Positions 34,409 through 44,037 are shown, counted from the first letter of the stretch. The stretch: DNA of 64,000 nt from Verrucomicrobiota bacterium (GCA_016871715.1 VHCO01000015.1:1-64000), one strand, 5' to 3'. The notes: generated by a model from the letters alone, not told the origin. Numbers and translations: made by a program.

Positions 34409-36277
34409 TTAGCGGGCCATCACCAAGAACAACAACAACGCTACCCCAGCCACCAACACGAAGGCGTACGTCTGGAGGTTGCCAGTCTGGGCTAACCGCA
34501 GCAGGCGCCCGAGCAACTCGAACGTGCCGTGCGTGCCCTTGACGGCCACCCCCATAATCACCCAGCGATCCACCCCGTCCGCCAACCGCGCCAACGACTC
34601 CTGCGTCCACCCTATCAGCCGTTCGTACAACTCGTCGAAGTAGAGCCGGTCCCGCAGCCAGCGCGCCACGGTCGCGAAGCGCGCGGGCAGCGGATCCTGC
34701 AGCGCGGCTCGATACCAGGCCCAGGCGCCGAGCCAGCCCATCAGCGCGGCCGCCAATCCGGCGCCGGCCGCCAGGGGCGCGTGCGCGAACGGCTCGACCA
34801 ACTGCTGGGCCCAGGAACCCGCGGCCGCGGGCTCGGCGCCATACTGCGCGCCGTAAACCCGGTGGATGCCCCAAAAGCCAGCCAGGACACTCGGCACCGC
34901 CAGCGCCAACAGCGGCAGGGTCATCACCGGCGGCGACTCGCGCGCGTGATCGGCGGCCTGCGACTTGGCCGGGCCGGTGAACGCCACGAACACGAGCCGG
35001 AACATGTAGAAGGTCGTCAGCGCGGCCACCAGGGTGGCGAGGGCAAACAAGCCGTGATGGCCGGACTCGAGGGTGCGGGCGATGATGGCGTCTTTGCTGT
35101 AGAAGCCGCTCAGGGGCGGCACGCCGCAGAGGGCGAGGGTGGCCAGCAGGAAGGTCCAGAAGGTGATCGGCAGGCGGCGGCTCAGACCGCCCATCTTCCA
35201 GATGTCCTGCTCATGATGCAGCGCGTGGATGACCGACCCAGCTCCGAGAAACAGCAGGGCCTTGAACCCGGCGTGCGTGGTCAGATGATACATCGCCACC
35301 GAGGGATCGCGACTGGCCCCGCTGACGCCCACCGCCAGCACCATGTACCCAAGCTGCGACAGCGTCGAGTAAGCCAGAATGCGTTTGATGTCGTTTTGTT
35401 GCACCGCCAACAACGCCGCCAGCAACGCCGTGACCCCGCCGATCCAAGCAATCAACTCCAGCGCCACCGAGCCCGGCACCGCCAACACGAAGAATACCCG
35501 GCACAACATGTACACGCCCGCCGCGACCATCGTTGCCGCGTGAATCAAGGCGCTGACCGGTGTCGGGCCTTCCATGGCATCCGGCAACCACACGTGCAGG
35601 GGGAATTGGGCTGACTTGCCCATTGCGCCGCAGAAGATCAGGAGCCCCGCCACGCTGGCCGCGGCGCCCAGCGCCGCCGGATCGTCGGCCAGCCGCGCCT
35701 CGAGCTCGGTAAAGCTCAGCGTACCCAGCGCGGCCCAGACCAAAATGATCCCGAGCAAGAAGCCGAAGTCGCCCAGCCGATTGGTCAAGAACGCTTTCTT
35801 GGCGGCCTCGGCGGCGGCGGGTCGGGCGAACCAGAAGCCGATGAGCAGGTAGCTCGACACCCCGACCAGTTCCCAGAAGATGAACAACATCAGAAAGTTG
35901 TTCGCCAAGACAATCCCCAGCATCGCGAAGGTGAACAAGCTTAACCCGGCGAAATAGCGCCCGCGATTGCGGTCGGCGTGCAGGTAACCCCACGAGTAGA
36001 TGTGAATGGCGCTGCCGACCCCGGTCACCACCAGCAACATCAGCCGGCTTAGCGGATCCAACTTCAGACCTAGCTCGATCTGCAGGCCACCCGTTCCCGT
36101 GCCCAACGCCAGCCACGTCACGGCCGGTTCGCCGGTGGCGTCCCGGGCCCATAAGATTAGGCTGCCCAGGAACGCCAGCAGCACGGCGCCGATCGATAGG
36201 CGCGCGCTTTTCGCCGCGTCGGGCAGCGTGAACAGGGTAATGGCCGCCGCCGCCAGCAGCGGTCGATCATGCGTCAG
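34409..36277 (-). CDS. nuoL: NADH-quinone oxidoreductase subunit L
   Basis: This 622-aa antiporter-like subunit has [24 protein letters not shown]-type [94 protein letters not shown] and the C-terminal amphipathic helix region ending [15 protein letters not shown]. The start is unclear. There is no in-frame ATG, GTG or TTG between the nuoK stop and the first helix; the only option is a CTG at 36277. An out-of-frame ATG (36270-36268), 4 bp after the nuoK stop, would fit if one base were missing or added. The 5' end shown is therefore tentative. Confidence 0.9.
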   Translation of the reverse strand: MTHDRPLLAAAAITLFTLPDAAKSARLSIGAVLLAFLGSLILWARDATGEPAVTWLALGTGTGGLQIELGLKLDPLSRLMLLVVTGVGSAIHIYSWGYLHADRNRGRYFAGLSLFTFAMLGIVLANNFLMLFIFWELVGVSSYLLIGFWFARPAAAEAAKKAFLTNRLGDFGFLLGIILVWAALGTLSFTELEARLADDPAALGAAASVAGLLIFCGAMGKSAQFPLHVWLPDAMEGPTPVSALIHAATMVAAGVYMLCRVFFVLAVPGSVALELIAWIGGVTALLAALLAVQQNDIKRILAYSTLSQLGYMVLAVGVSGASRDPSVAMYHLTTHAGFKALLFLGAGSVIHALHHEQDIWKMGGLSRRLPITFWTFLLATLALCGVPPLSGFYSKDAIIARTLESGHHGLFALATLVAALTTFYMFRLVFVAFTGPAKSQAADHARESPPVMTLPLLALAVPSVLAGFWGIHRVYGAQYGAEPAAAGSWAQQLVEPFAHAPLAAGAGLAAALMGWLGAWAWYRAALQDPLPARFATVARWLRDRLYFDELYERLIGWTQESLARLADGVDRWVIMGVAVKGTHGTFELLGRLLRLAQTGNLQTYAFVLVAGVALLLFLVMAR

Positions 36278-36579
36278 AGCCGGAGCGAGGCGAGGTCCTC
36301 GACGTGAGCCGTGCGGCGCTGGCGGTACAAAGCGACGATCAGAGCTAGGCCCACCGCCACCTCCGCCGCGGCGACGGTGATGATAAAGAAGACCATGATT
36401 TGGCCACTGAGGTTGTGGTGGTACCGGGCGAAGGCGACCAGGGCCAGGTTGGCGGCGTTGAGCATGAGCTCGAGCGACATGAACATGACCAGCAGGTTGC
36501 GTCGCACCAAGACCCCGAACAACCCGAGGCAAAACAGCAACAGGCTGACCACCAGGTAATGGGTGAGGCCGACGCTCAT
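36274..36579 (-). CDS. nuoK: NADH-quinone oxidoreductase subunit K
   Basis: This 101-aa, three-helix subunit is of normal length: [40 protein letters not shown] with the conserved Glu in TM2, and [20 protein letters not shown] with the Glu in TM3, both required for proton translocation in E. coli. The ATG overlaps the nuoJ stop (ATGA). Confidence 0.95.
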   Translation of the reverse strand: MSVGLTHYLVVSLLLFCLGLFGVLVRRNLLVMFMSLELMLNAANLALVAFARYHHNLSGQIMVFFIITVAAAEVAVGLALIVALYRQRRTAHVEDLASLRL

Positions 36580-37076
36580 GGCACCGCTCGCTTGCTGAGC
36601 CAGATCACCCCCACCATCCCCACCAGCAGCAGCACCCCCACCAACTCGAACGGCAACAGGTACTGCCGAAACAGCAGCTCGCCCAAGGCCGCAGTCGAGC
36701 CCTCGACCCGCGGCTCGCCGGCGGCGCCGAGCGGCGATTGCCGCAGGGCGGCGTACATCAGCAGCGCGATCAACGCCACCGCCACGCCGCCTCCCACCAG
36801 CCCGAATTTCCGCCAAGACCGGCGTTCCTCCTCCTTCAGGTCCAGCAACATGATCACGAACAAGAACAGCACCATCACCGCTCCCGCGTACACCAGGATC
36901 TGCACCGCGGCGAGAAAGAACGCGTGCAAGAGCACGAACAAACCCGCCAACGCCGCGATGGTGAGCACCAGGAACATCGCACTGGCCACCGGGTTGCGGC
37001 TGAACGGATTGGCGACCACCAAGAATCCGCAGACCACAGCCAGTGCGGCAAAGAGATAGAAGCAGAGCGTTTCCAT
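36576..37076 (-). CDS. nuoJ: NADH-quinone oxidoreductase subunit J
   Basis: This 166-aa five-helix membrane subunit starts at [20 protein letters not shown]; conserved [20 protein letters not shown] and the [20 protein letters not shown] stretch with the Tyr-Ala-Gly pi-bulge of TM3, involved in the deactive/active transition of complex I, are seen. A Lys/Glu-rich loop ([11 protein letters not shown]) follows. It overlaps nuoK by 4 bp. Confidence 0.95.
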   Translation of the reverse strand: METLCFYLFAALAVVCGFLVVANPFSRNPVASAMFLVLTIAALAGLFVLLHAFFLAAVQILVYAGAVMVLFLFVIMLLDLKEEERRSWRKFGLVGGGVAVALIALLMYAALRQSPLGAAGEPRVEGSTAALGELLFRQYLLPFELVGVLLLVGMVGVIWLSKRAVP

Positions 37077-37093
37077 GGCCGTCGAGTCCGGGT

Positions 37094-37639
37094 TCAGGTT
37101 CGACCCACGGGAAAGACCTCCTGCGCCTCGGCTTCGCGGGCCTTGCGTTCCCACTTGCGGATCTTGTCCTGGTGCACGCCGCCCAGGGCGAGCAGTTTCT
37201 TCAGGTCATAGATCATCTCCTCGCGCCGCGTGCCGGTGAGCGAGTAATCCTGCAGCAGGAAAATTGCCTCTTCTGGGCAGACCTCCTCGCACAACCCGCA
37301 GAAGATGCAACGCAGCATGTCGATTTCGAATTCCCGCGGCCGCTTCTCGACGTTGCCCGCGGCGGGGTCGACCGCCGGTCCGGGCGGGACGATCCGGATG
37401 GCCTTGGGTGGACAGACGAACTCGCACAGTTGGCAAGAGACGCACTTGGTGCGGCCGGTGGGATCTTGCACCAGGTACGGCGCGCCGCGGTAGCCTGGGG
37501 GCACCACCCAGCGCTCCTCGGGATACTGCATGGTGACCTTCTTGCGGAAGAAATGGCGGAGGGTGACCTTGAAGCCATTCCAGATGGCCGGCAGGTAGAG
37601 GCGTTCCCAGAAATTGAGTTGGGGGCGGGGGACGATCAT
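37094..37639 (-). CDS. nuoI: NADH-quinone oxidoreductase subunit I (2x[4Fe-4S])
   Basis: This 181-aa peripheral-arm subunit has two ferredoxin motifs, [12 protein letters not shown] and [12 protein letters not shown], the ligands of clusters N6a and N6b that feed electrons to NuoB. An N-terminal amphipathic helix ([20 protein letters not shown]) contacts the membrane arm. The start is at the ATG of [10 protein letters not shown] at 37639, 4 bp after the nuoH stop; an upstream in-frame start overlaps nuoH. The C-terminal ~25 residues are charged, as in other bacteria. Confidence 0.95.
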   Translation of the reverse strand: MIVPRPQLNFWERLYLPAIWNGFKVTLRHFFRKKVTMQYPEERWVVPPGYRGAPYLVQDPTGRTKCVSCQLCEFVCPPKAIRIVPPGPAVDPAAGNVEKRPREFEIDMLRCIFCGLCEEVCPEEAIFLLQDYSLTGTRREEMIYDLKKLLALGGVHQDKIRKWERKAREAEAQEVFPVGRT

Positions 37640-37643
37640 GCGA

Positions 37644-38690
37644 TTATGCGCGCAGCCACAACCAGGTGGCGGTGAGGACAATGTTGGCCAGGGCGAGCGG
37701 GAGGAGCCGCTTCCAGCCCAGGTGCATCAATTGATCGTAACGAAACCGCGGCCACATCCAGCGCACCCAAATAAACACCAGCATCAAGGCCAACAGCTTG
37801 GCCAGGAAAATGCCGATGTGCAACACCCCGCCCAGGAAACTCGACGCCGGCTGGTCCAACCCCCAAATCGGCAAGGTCCAACCTCCGAAAAACAGCGTGA
37901 CCATCATCGCTGCGGCGGCGGCCATATTGGCGTACTCGCCCATGAAGAACAGGGCGAATTTCATCGAGCTGTACTCGACGTTATAGCCGCCGGCCAACTC
38001 CTGCTCGGCCTCCGGCAGGTCGAACGGCAGGCGGTTGGTCTCGGCAAAGGCGGCGGCGAGGAAGATGCCGAAGGCGAGCGGTTGTTGGAAAACCAGCCAG
38101 TGGGACCAGCCCCCGGCTTGGTGAGCGATCACCCGGCTCAAGTTCAAGTCTCCCACCAGCAAGAACACCGGAACCACCGACAGGCCCATGGCGATTTCGT
38201 ACGAGATCATCTGCGCGCTGGATCGGAGGCCGCCGATGAACGGGTACTTCGAGTTCGCGGCATAGCCCGCCAGGACCAGCCCGTACACGCCCAGCGACAC
38301 GATGCCGAAGGTGTACAGCACCCCGACGTTCAAGTCCGCAATCACCATCCGTTGCGCGCCGAGCTGGGAACCGAACGGAATGACCGCCACCGTGACCAAA
38401 CTCGGGATCATCACCGCCGCCGGCGCCAGCCAATAGTACACCTTCCGGACGTGGCCAGGCGTGAAGTCCTCTTTCAGGAACGACTTGACCGCGTCAGCCA
38501 GGGGCTGCCAGATCCCGAACGGCCCGGCCCGGTTGGGGCCGACGCGATCCTGGATGGCGGCCGCCACCTTGCGTTCGACCAGGACAATGTAGGCCACGAT
38601 GAACATCAAGACGGCAAACACACCCGCCACCTTGAGCGCGCTGAACAGCACGAACTGTTGGCTCGAACTCAATTGGTCCAGGATTTCCAT
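37644..38690 (-). CDS. nuoH: NADH-quinone oxidoreductase subunit H
   Basis: This 348-aa eight-helix subunit forms the quinone chamber with NuoB/D. Seen: VERKVAAAIQDRVGPNRAGP, FGIWQPLADAVKSFLKEDF, GLRSSAQMISYEIAMGLSVV, AETNRLPFDLPEAEQELAGG YNVEYSSMKFA (the acidic quinone-site loop) and FIWVRWMWPRFRYDQLMHLG. Length and motifs are normal. The start ATG at 38690 gives the expected N-terminal helix; the open frame upstream overlaps nuoG and is not conserved. Confidence 0.95.
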   Translation of the reverse strand: MEILDQLSSSQQFVLFSALKVAGVFAVLMFIVAYIVLVERKVAAAIQDRVGPNRAGPFGIWQPLADAVKSFLKEDFTPGHVRKVYYWLAPAAVMIPSLVTVAVIPFGSQLGAQRMVIADLNVGVLYTFGIVSLGVYGLVLAGYAANSKYPFIGGLRSSAQMISYEIAMGLSVVPVFLLVGDLNLSRVIAHQAGGWSHWLVFQQPLAFGIFLAAAFAETNRLPFDLPEAEQELAGGYNVEYSSMKFALFFMGEYANMAAAAAMMVTLFFGGWTLPIWGLDQPASSFLGGVLHIGIFLAKLLALMLVFIWVRWMWPRFRYDQLMHLGWKRLLPLALANIVLTATWLWLRA

Positions 38691-38707
38691 GACGGTCGCG
38701 CGGCGAG

Positions 38708-40435
38708 TTACCCCGCCGTTGCGTCGGCGCGCGGCCGCACGCGCTCGGCCTCCGGCGGCCGCGCCGCGCCCGTGTCGCCCAGGCCCGCCCAAGTGAGCCC
38801 GGCAAAGGCCGGCACCTCCGCCGCCATCCGGTGAAACAGCCCCTCCGCGGTATCGGGCTGAGGCTCGCCGCTCACCCGTTGGAGCAACTCCCGCAGAAAC
38901 TCGACCTCCGGACGCGCCCCCCCCGGCGGCTCGACGGCCTTGAAGAACCGCTGCACGCGGCCGTGAACGTTGGTGAAGCTGCCGCACTTCTCCGCGTGGG
39001 CGCAGCCGGGCAGGAGCACGTGGGCGCGCTCCGTCGTCCGGTTCGGCAGGATGTCGCTCACCACGAGGCACTCGAGCCGGTCCAGCAACTCGGGGCCAAG
39101 GCCCCGAGGCGTCACGTCTTCGCCAAAGACCAAGAGCGTGCGGAGAGTGCCCTGGCCAATGGCCGCCGCGAACTGGGATAATCGGCTGCCGGCCGGATCG
39201 GCGCTTATCCCCAGTCGTTGCGCCCCCAGCGAGTTGGGGTTCTTGTCCGCGTGGATCAGCCAAGCGTCGCCCGGGCCCGATCGCGGCACGATGTCGGTCG
39301 CGGCGCCCGTGTGCTGCGCCAAGCGCCGAATCAGGTAGAGCTCTTCATTGGCCAGGCGCGCGGAAGCGACCACGGCCACTGAGCCCGGCACGGCGTGGCG
39401 CAGGCGCTGGGCCACCTCGGTCAAGGCGGCGTCCCAGGTGGGCGCGGGCAATCGCGAGCCAGCGAGTTGGCGGAGGCGATCGGGCCGTCCGATCCACCGG
39501 TAGTTGAGCCGGCCGTGGTCGCAGAGCCAACAGACGTTGACGGCGTCGTTGGCGCGGGGCGTGTAACGGAGGATCCGATTCTCGCGCGAGCCGATGAGCA
39601 CGTTGCAGCCGGTGCCGCAACTGGTGCAGAGGCTCTTGGTTTCCTTGAGGAACCAGACGCGCATTTGGAAGCGAAAATCTTTGGCGGTCAGGGCGCCGAC
39701 CGGGCAGAGATCGACCGTGTTGAGGGTGTAGGGGTTGTCGAAGGCGCGGCCCGGATAAGCGGCCAAGGTGTTGTAGCTGCCGCGGTTGACGATGCCCAGG
39801 GCGTCGTCGCCGGCGAGGTCCCGCGTGAACCGGATGCAGCGGGTGCAGAGAATGCAGCGTTCATCGTCGAGCATGATCCGCGGCCCGAGATCGACCTGTT
39901 TGGGCTTGTGGACCTTGGTCTCGACAAAACGCGAGGCGGCGTGGCCGTACTCGACCGAGTACTCTTGGAGTTTGCATTCGCCCGCCTGGTCGCAGATCGG
40001 GCAATCGAGCGGGTGATTGATCAGCAGAAACTCGAGCACACTGGCCCGCATCTGCTGGACCTCGGGTGTGGCGGTGTAGATCTCCATGCCCGGAGAAATG
40101 GGCGTGGCGCAGGCAATGGCGGGGCGGGGCGATTTCTTGACCGCCAACGAGCCGTCCGGTTTGCGCAGGGGCTGCCCCTCCGGCCCGAGGGCGGGCAGGC
40201 CATACTCGACGAGGCACATCCGGCAATTGCCGGCCACGGGGAGTTTGGCGTGGTAGCAGTAATGGGGCACCTCCACCCCAGCCTGCTCGCAGGCCTGAAT
40301 CATGGTCGTCGGGACCAGCTTGCCCCGCCAATCCGGCAACAACCGCGGCACCGCCACCGTCCGCCCGTCCACCGTGACGTTCACGGTGTCGCTCGAGGGT
40401 GGCGCAGGGGAGGTGACGACGGCGGCCGCGGACAT
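38708..40435 (-). CDS. nuoG: NADH-quinone oxidoreductase subunit G (short form)
   Basis: This 575-aa Fe-S subunit has a [2Fe-2S] domain (HYCYHAKLPVAGNCRMCLVE), the His/Cys N5 motif (HPLDCPICDQAGECKLQEYS), a [4Fe-4S] motif (CILCTRCIRF ... CPVGAL) and an N7-like motif (CTSCGTGCNVLIG). The following molybdopterin-like domain is short: about 330 residues against ~600 in E. coli NuoG, as is common in this phylum. Ala/Pro-rich C-terminus. It is the first gene after a 271-bp spacer downstream of nuoF that contains family A palindromic repeats. Confidence 0.9.
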   Translation of the reverse strand: MSAAAVVTSPAPPSSDTVNVTVDGRTVAVPRLLPDWRGKLVPTTMIQACEQAGVEVPHYCYHAKLPVAGNCRMCLVEYGLPALGPEGQPLRKPDGSLAVKKSPRPAIACATPISPGMEIYTATPEVQQMRASVLEFLLINHPLDCPICDQAGECKLQEYSVEYGHAASRFVETKVHKPKQVDLGPRIMLDDERCILCTRCIRFTRDLAGDDALGIVNRGSYNTLAAYPGRAFDNPYTLNTVDLCPVGALTAKDFRFQMRVWFLKETKSLCTSCGTGCNVLIGSRENRILRYTPRANDAVNVCWLCDHGRLNYRWIGRPDRLRQLAGSRLPAPTWDAALTEVAQRLRHAVPGSVAVVASARLANEELYLIRRLAQHTGAATDIVPRSGPGDAWLIHADKNPNSLGAQRLGISADPAGSRLSQFAAAIGQGTLRTLLVFGEDVTPRGLGPELLDRLECLVVSDILPNRTTERAHVLLPGCAHAEKCGSFTNVHGRVQRFFKAVEPPGGARPEVEFLRELLQRVSGEPQPDTAEGLFHRMAAEVPAFAGLTWAGLGDTGAARPPEAERVRPRADATAG

Positions 40436-40477
40436 ACTCGGGAGTCACGGCCAGAGACAACCGCTCGATGGACAACC

Positions 40478-40612
40478 GCTCGGTGGTAGGGCGCGCAGTC
40501 CCCTGCGCGCTCTCCGGATAAGCGCTCGGTGGTAGGGCGCGCAGTCCCCTGCGCGCCGCCAACCGCTGTGGGCAGAGGGGGCTGCAGCGCGCAGTGGACT
40601 GCGCGCCCTACC
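40478..40612. repeat. family A mini-elements between nuoF and nuoG (one and a half copies)
   Basis: The complete copy at 40531-40612 (82 bp) has a 17-bp perfect terminal inverted repeat: GGTAGGGCGCGCAGTCC and GGACTGCGCGCCCTACC. A second, partial copy (GGTAGGGCGCGCAGTCCCCT) precedes it near 40485. In transcripts of the nuo operon this would fold into strong hairpins, each with an inner GCGCGCAG..CTGCGCGC stem. Confidence 0.85.
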
Positions 40613-40706
40613 TTGACCTGAAAGCTGTAACCTATCCCGAAATCTCATCTGTCAGATTCGCTTAGCCTGCCTCCAGCCAATCATACCCGCCGCGCCATCG
40701 CAATTT

Positions 40707-42119
40707 TCATTTCGCAGTTTCCCCCGCCTGGGCCGCCGCAGTCCGCCGCGCCTCGTGGTCCTTGCCCCGGGCCACAAACTCATCTTTGAACTTGGCCACC
40801 GTGCTCTGCACCGGCCACGAACACGCTTCGCCAAAGGCGCAAATGGTTCGCCCGCCCGGGATGCTATCGGCAATGCGCGCCAGGTACTCGGCGTCCTGGG
40901 CGCGCCCGGCGCCCTGGGTGAGCCGGCGCAACGCTTTGGCCAACCAGAGCGATCCCTCCCGGCAGGGGGTGCATTGCCCACAGCTCTCGTGGGCGAAAAA
41001 CTCGCTGATGTTCGCCAGTGCCGACACCATGTCGGTGGTGTCGTCCAGGACGATAATTGCGCCCGAACCGGACATGCTGCCCGCGGCTGTGAGCGAAGTG
41101 AAGTCGTAAGGCAACTCGAGCACATCCAACGTTTGCTCGAGCTCCCGCCCGTCGGGTCCTGGTCGCTTGACCTTCACCTTCTCGCCGGCCTTGAAGATCT
41201 TGGCCGAGACCCCGCCCGGGATGATGGCCTTGAGGCGGCGGCTGGGGCGCAGGCCGTTGCCGAAGGCGGGGTCGAAGATCAGCTCGCCCAGGGTGACCTT
41301 GCCCACCTCGATCTCGTAATAGCCCGGCCGCTGGATGTGGCCGCTCAGAGAGACCAAGCGCGTGCCGGTGTTGTTGGGTGTGCCCAGCTTGGCGTACTCG
41401 GCGCCCCCCAGGGCCATCACGTGCTTGACCGCGCACAGGGTCTCGACGTTGTTGACGATCGTCGGGCAAAGATACAGGCCGAGCACGGCCGGGAAATAGG
41501 GCGGCTTCACCCGTGGGTAGGGCCGTTTGCCCTCGAGCGACTCGAGCAGCCCGGTCTCTTCGCCGCAGATGTACGCCCCCGCCCCGCGATGGACATAGAC
41601 CTCGAGGTCATAGCCGGACCCGAGAATGTTGCGCCCGAGAAAGCCCTGGGCCCGAGCCTCGGCCAGGGCGCGTTCGAGGATCCGGGCGCCCTCGACAAAC
41701 TCGCCACGGATGTAGATGTAGGCCAGATGGACGTCGTTGGCGTAGCTCGAGAGGATCAGGCCCTCGAGCAACTGGTGCGGGTCCTTGTAGATCACCTGGC
41801 GGTCCTTGAAGGTGCCAGGCTCGGACTCGTCGGCGTTGCAGACCAGGTAGATCGGTTTGCCGCTCTTGCGGTCGACCAGAGACCACTTCAGCCCGCAGGA
41901 GAAGCCGGCGCCGCCGCGGCCGCGCAGGCCCGAGAGCGTGACCTCGTGGCGGAGCTGTTCTTGGGGGCTGATCGGCTTACCGTCCGGGCCGGGGCGAGGC
42001 GCGAGGGCGAGCGCTTGGCGCAGGACGTGGTAACCGTCGTGGCGCAAGTAACAATCCAGGTCGGGCGTGTAGCCCGGTTGATCGAGGTGTTTGAGAATGA
42101 GCCGGTATTCGGAGGGCAT
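40707..42119 (-). CDS. nuoF: NADH-quinone oxidoreductase subunit F (NADH dehydrogenase flavoprotein)
   Basis: This 470-aa FMN/NADH-binding subunit has GLRGRGGAGFSCGLKWSLV (FMN/NADH glycine-rich loop), CNADESEPGTFKDR, GAYICGEETGLLESLEGKRP, an SLBB domain, and the N3 cluster motif CGQCTPCREG. It accepts hydride from NADH. Length is normal. Its 3' end is followed by the palindromic-element spacer, and its 5' side by a tRNA gene on the other strand. Confidence 0.95.
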   Translation of the reverse strand: MPSEYRLILKHLDQPGYTPDLDCYLRHDGYHVLRQALALAPRPGPDGKPISPQEQLRHEVTLSGLRGRGGAGFSCGLKWSLVDRKSGKPIYLVCNADESEPGTFKDRQVIYKDPHQLLEGLILSSYANDVHLAYIYIRGEFVEGARILERALAEARAQGFLGRNILGSGYDLEVYVHRGAGAYICGEETGLLESLEGKRPYPRVKPPYFPAVLGLYLCPTIVNNVETLCAVKHVMALGGAEYAKLGTPNNTGTRLVSLSGHIQRPGYYEIEVGKVTLGELIFDPAFGNGLRPSRRLKAIIPGGVSAKIFKAGEKVKVKRPGPDGRELEQTLDVLELPYDFTSLTAAGSMSGSGAIIVLDDTTDMVSALANISEFFAHESCGQCTPCREGSLWLAKALRRLTQGAGRAQDAEYLARIADSIPGGRTICAFGEACSWPVQSTVAKFKDEFVARGKDHEARRTAAAQAGETAK

Positions 42120-42128
42120 AGCGATGGC

Positions 42129-42156
42129 TTGACTCTCGAGGCGGAAGCCCTAGGTT
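42129..42156 (+). promoter_or_regulatory. weak candidate promoter for tRNA-Gln
   Basis: TTGACT (42129-42134, 5 of 6 to the -35 consensus) lies 16 bp before TAGGTT (42151-42156, poor -10) and 17 bp upstream of the tRNA 5' end. A promoter is needed here because the tRNA is antisense to the surrounding operon. The -10 is weak, so confidence is low. Confidence 0.25.
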
Positions 42157-42172
42157 GGATTGCCGGCGGCGT

Positions 42173-42246
42173 TGCCGAGTGGTGTAACGGTAGCACAGCA
42201 GACTCTGGATCTGTTTGTCATGGTTCAAATCCATGCTCGGCAGCCA
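42173..42246 (+). tRNA. tRNA-Gln (CUG anticodon)
   Basis: A 74-nt cloverleaf with encoded CCA. Acceptor stem TGCCGAG/CTCGGCA, D-arm GTG..CAC, anticodon stem GCAGA/TCTGT with loop CTCTGGA (anticodon CTG), T-arm CATGG TTCAAAT CCATG. The U1-A72 pair and G73 discriminator are typical glutamine identity elements. It is transcribed opposite to the nuo genes and sits in the 138-bp gap between nuoF and nuoE. Confidence 0.93.
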
Positions 42247-42257
42247 AACCACGGCCC

Positions 42258-42749
42258 TCACCCGCCTTCGCACTGCGCCAGCAGCGCCTCGGCCTGGGCC
42301 AGCGTCACCCCCTCGTGGCAGGCGTCATTGCACATCAGCACCGGCGCCGTGCCGCACCCGGCCAGGCACTCGACGAACTCGACCGTGAATTTCCCGTCGG
42401 GGGTGGTTTGCGGCCCGTGCGCGTGCCGATCCAGCCCCAACTTCTCGCACAGGTGCCGGTGCAGTTCATGCGATCCCGCCAAGGCGCAGCTCAGCGTCCG
42501 GCACACCTTCAGGTGGAACCGGCCCACAGGCGCTTGGCGGAACATCGGGTAAAAGGTGACCAACTCGAGGATGTTGATCGGTTGCAGCTCGAGCTTGGCC
42601 GCCGCCCATTCCATCGTCTCCGGCGCCAAGCAGCCGAAGTGGTCCTGGAGCGCATGCAGCACCATGACTGCCGCGCTCCGTTTCTGCGGGTAGCGCGCGA
42701 TCAACTCCTCGATCTGCGCCTCGAGAGCGCTGGGCACAGTCACAGGCAT
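42258..42749 (-). CDS. nuoE: NADH-quinone oxidoreductase subunit E ([2Fe-2S])
   Basis: This 163-aa thioredoxin-fold subunit carries the N1a [2Fe-2S] ligands: CRTLSC in the first half and CLAGCG in the second. The N-terminal helical region (IEELIARYPQKRSAAVMVLH) and VTFYPMFRQAPVGRFHLKVC are typical. It forms the NADH-dehydrogenase module with NuoF and NuoG. The stop lies 12 bp from the opposite-strand tRNA-Gln 3' end. Confidence 0.95.
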   Translation of the reverse strand: MPVTVPSALEAQIEELIARYPQKRSAAVMVLHALQDHFGCLAPETMEWAAAKLELQPINILELVTFYPMFRQAPVGRFHLKVCRTLSCALAGSHELHRHLCEKLGLDRHAHGPQTTPDGKFTVEFVECLAGCGTAPVLMCNDACHEGVTLAQAEALLAQCEGG

Positions 42750-42756
42750 GGGCTCG

Positions 42757-44037
42757 TCAGCGGTCGCATTCCCCCATCACAAAATCGAACGAGCCCAGAA
42801 TCGACACCACATCGCTGACCATGCACCCCGGCAACAACCGGGGCAACACGCTCAGGTTCACAAAGGAGGGCGACCGGATCTTGAGCCGGTAAGGCGTGCC
42901 GCCTCCCCGACTGTTCAGATAGAACCCGAGCTCGCCTTTCGGGTTCTCCGCCCCGAAGTACACCTCGCCGGGCGGCGCGTTGACGCCCTGGGTCACCAGC
43001 AGGAATTGATGGATCAACTCTTCCATGCCCGTGAGGACCTTGGCCTTGGGCGGCAGGACCACCTTGCCGTCCGCAACGTTGATCGGTCCGCCCGGCAGCG
43101 CATCCAGGCACTGGTGCACCAGCCCCACGCTCTGCCGCATCTCTTCCATGCGCACGAGGTAGCGGTCGTAGCAGTCCCCCACCGAGCCCAGCGGCACGTC
43201 GAACTTGAGCTGGTCGTACACCAGGTACGGCTGCGCCTTGCGCACGTCGTAATCGACTCCGCTCCCCCGCAGATTCGGCCCCGTCAACCCGTAGTCGATC
43301 GCGACCCCCCGCGGAATCACCCCGATGTCCCGCGTCCGATCCACCCAGATCCGGTTGCGCGTCAGCAATTGCTCCACCTCGCCCAGGGTGACCACCACCT
43401 CGCGCAGGAATTGGCGGCATTGATCGGTCCAACCCGCGGGCAAGTCCCGCGCCAACCCGCCGATGCGCGTGTAGTTGGTGGTGAACCGCGCTCCGGTGAG
43501 CGCCTCGCACAAATTGTAGACCTTCTCCCGCTCGGTAAACGTGTGCAAGAACACCGTCATGGCACCCACGTCCATCGCAAAACAACCCACCCCCAACAAA
43601 TGCGACGAAATCCGCGCCAGTTCACAACAGATCACCCGGATGAACTGGCAGCGCGCCGGTAACGCTCCCGCCAGCCCCAGCAGCTTCTCGACCGCCAACG
43701 CATAAGCCACGTTGTTCGCCAACGGCGCCAGGTAATCCAGCCGATCCGTGTAGGGAATGAACTGGGTCCACGTCATGTTCTCGGCGATCTTCTCGTCGCC
43801 CCGGTGCAGATACCCCACCTCCGGCACCGCTCGGGTGATCGTCTCGCCGTCCAGCTCGAGCACCAGCCGCAACACCCCGTGCGTCGACGGGTGCGATGGG
43901 CCCATGTTCAAGACCAGCTTCTCGCCCGGCAGATCCACGACTTCCTCGGTCGCCGTGGAGCGCGCAGCCAACGCCTCCGCCTCGGCGGCGCCGCGCGCGG
44001 CCGAGTCCGGCACCTGCATGTCGACCTGATGAGACAT
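42757..44037 (-). CDS. nuoD: NADH-quinone oxidoreductase subunit D
   Basis: This 426-aa 49-kDa-type subunit forms the quinone site with NuoB and descends from the large subunit of [NiFe] hydrogenases. Seen: NMGPSHPSTHGVLRLVLELD, PEVGYLHRGDEKIAE, TDRLDYLAPLANNVAYALAV, and the C-terminal RSPSFVNLSVLPRLLPGCMV...GSFDFVMGECDR with the conserved terminal Arg. Hydrogenase Cys ligands are absent, as expected. The start MSHQVDM at 44037 is chosen; a GTG at 44148 overlapping the nuoC stop adds 37 low-complexity residues and is less likely. NuoC and NuoD are separate, not fused. Confidence 0.95.
   Translation of the reverse strand: MSHQVDMQVPDSAARGAAEAEALAARSTATEEVVDLPGEKLVLNMGPSHPSTHGVLRLVLELDGETITRAVPEVGYLHRGDEKIAENMTWTQFIPYTDRLDYLAPLANNVAYALAVEKLLGLAGALPARCQFIRVICCELARISSHLLGVGCFAMDVGAMTVFLHTFTEREKVYNLCEALTGARFTTNYTRIGGLARDLPAGWTDQCRQFLREVVVTLGEVEQLLTRNRIWVDRTRDIGVIPRGVAIDYGLTGPNLRGSGVDYDVRKAQPYLVYDQLKFDVPLGSVGDCYDRYLVRMEEMRQSVGLVHQCLDALPGGPINVADGKVVLPPKAKVLTGMEELIHQFLLVTQGVNAPPGEVYFGAENPKGELGFYLNSRGGGTPYRLKIRSPSFVNLSVLPRLLPGCMVSDVVSILGSFDFVMGECDR

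Noticed and set aside
40755-42818. 687-codon plus-strand open frame
   Set aside because: It is antisense to nuoF and nuoE and runs through the tRNA gene; NuoF/NuoE motifs are unambiguous.
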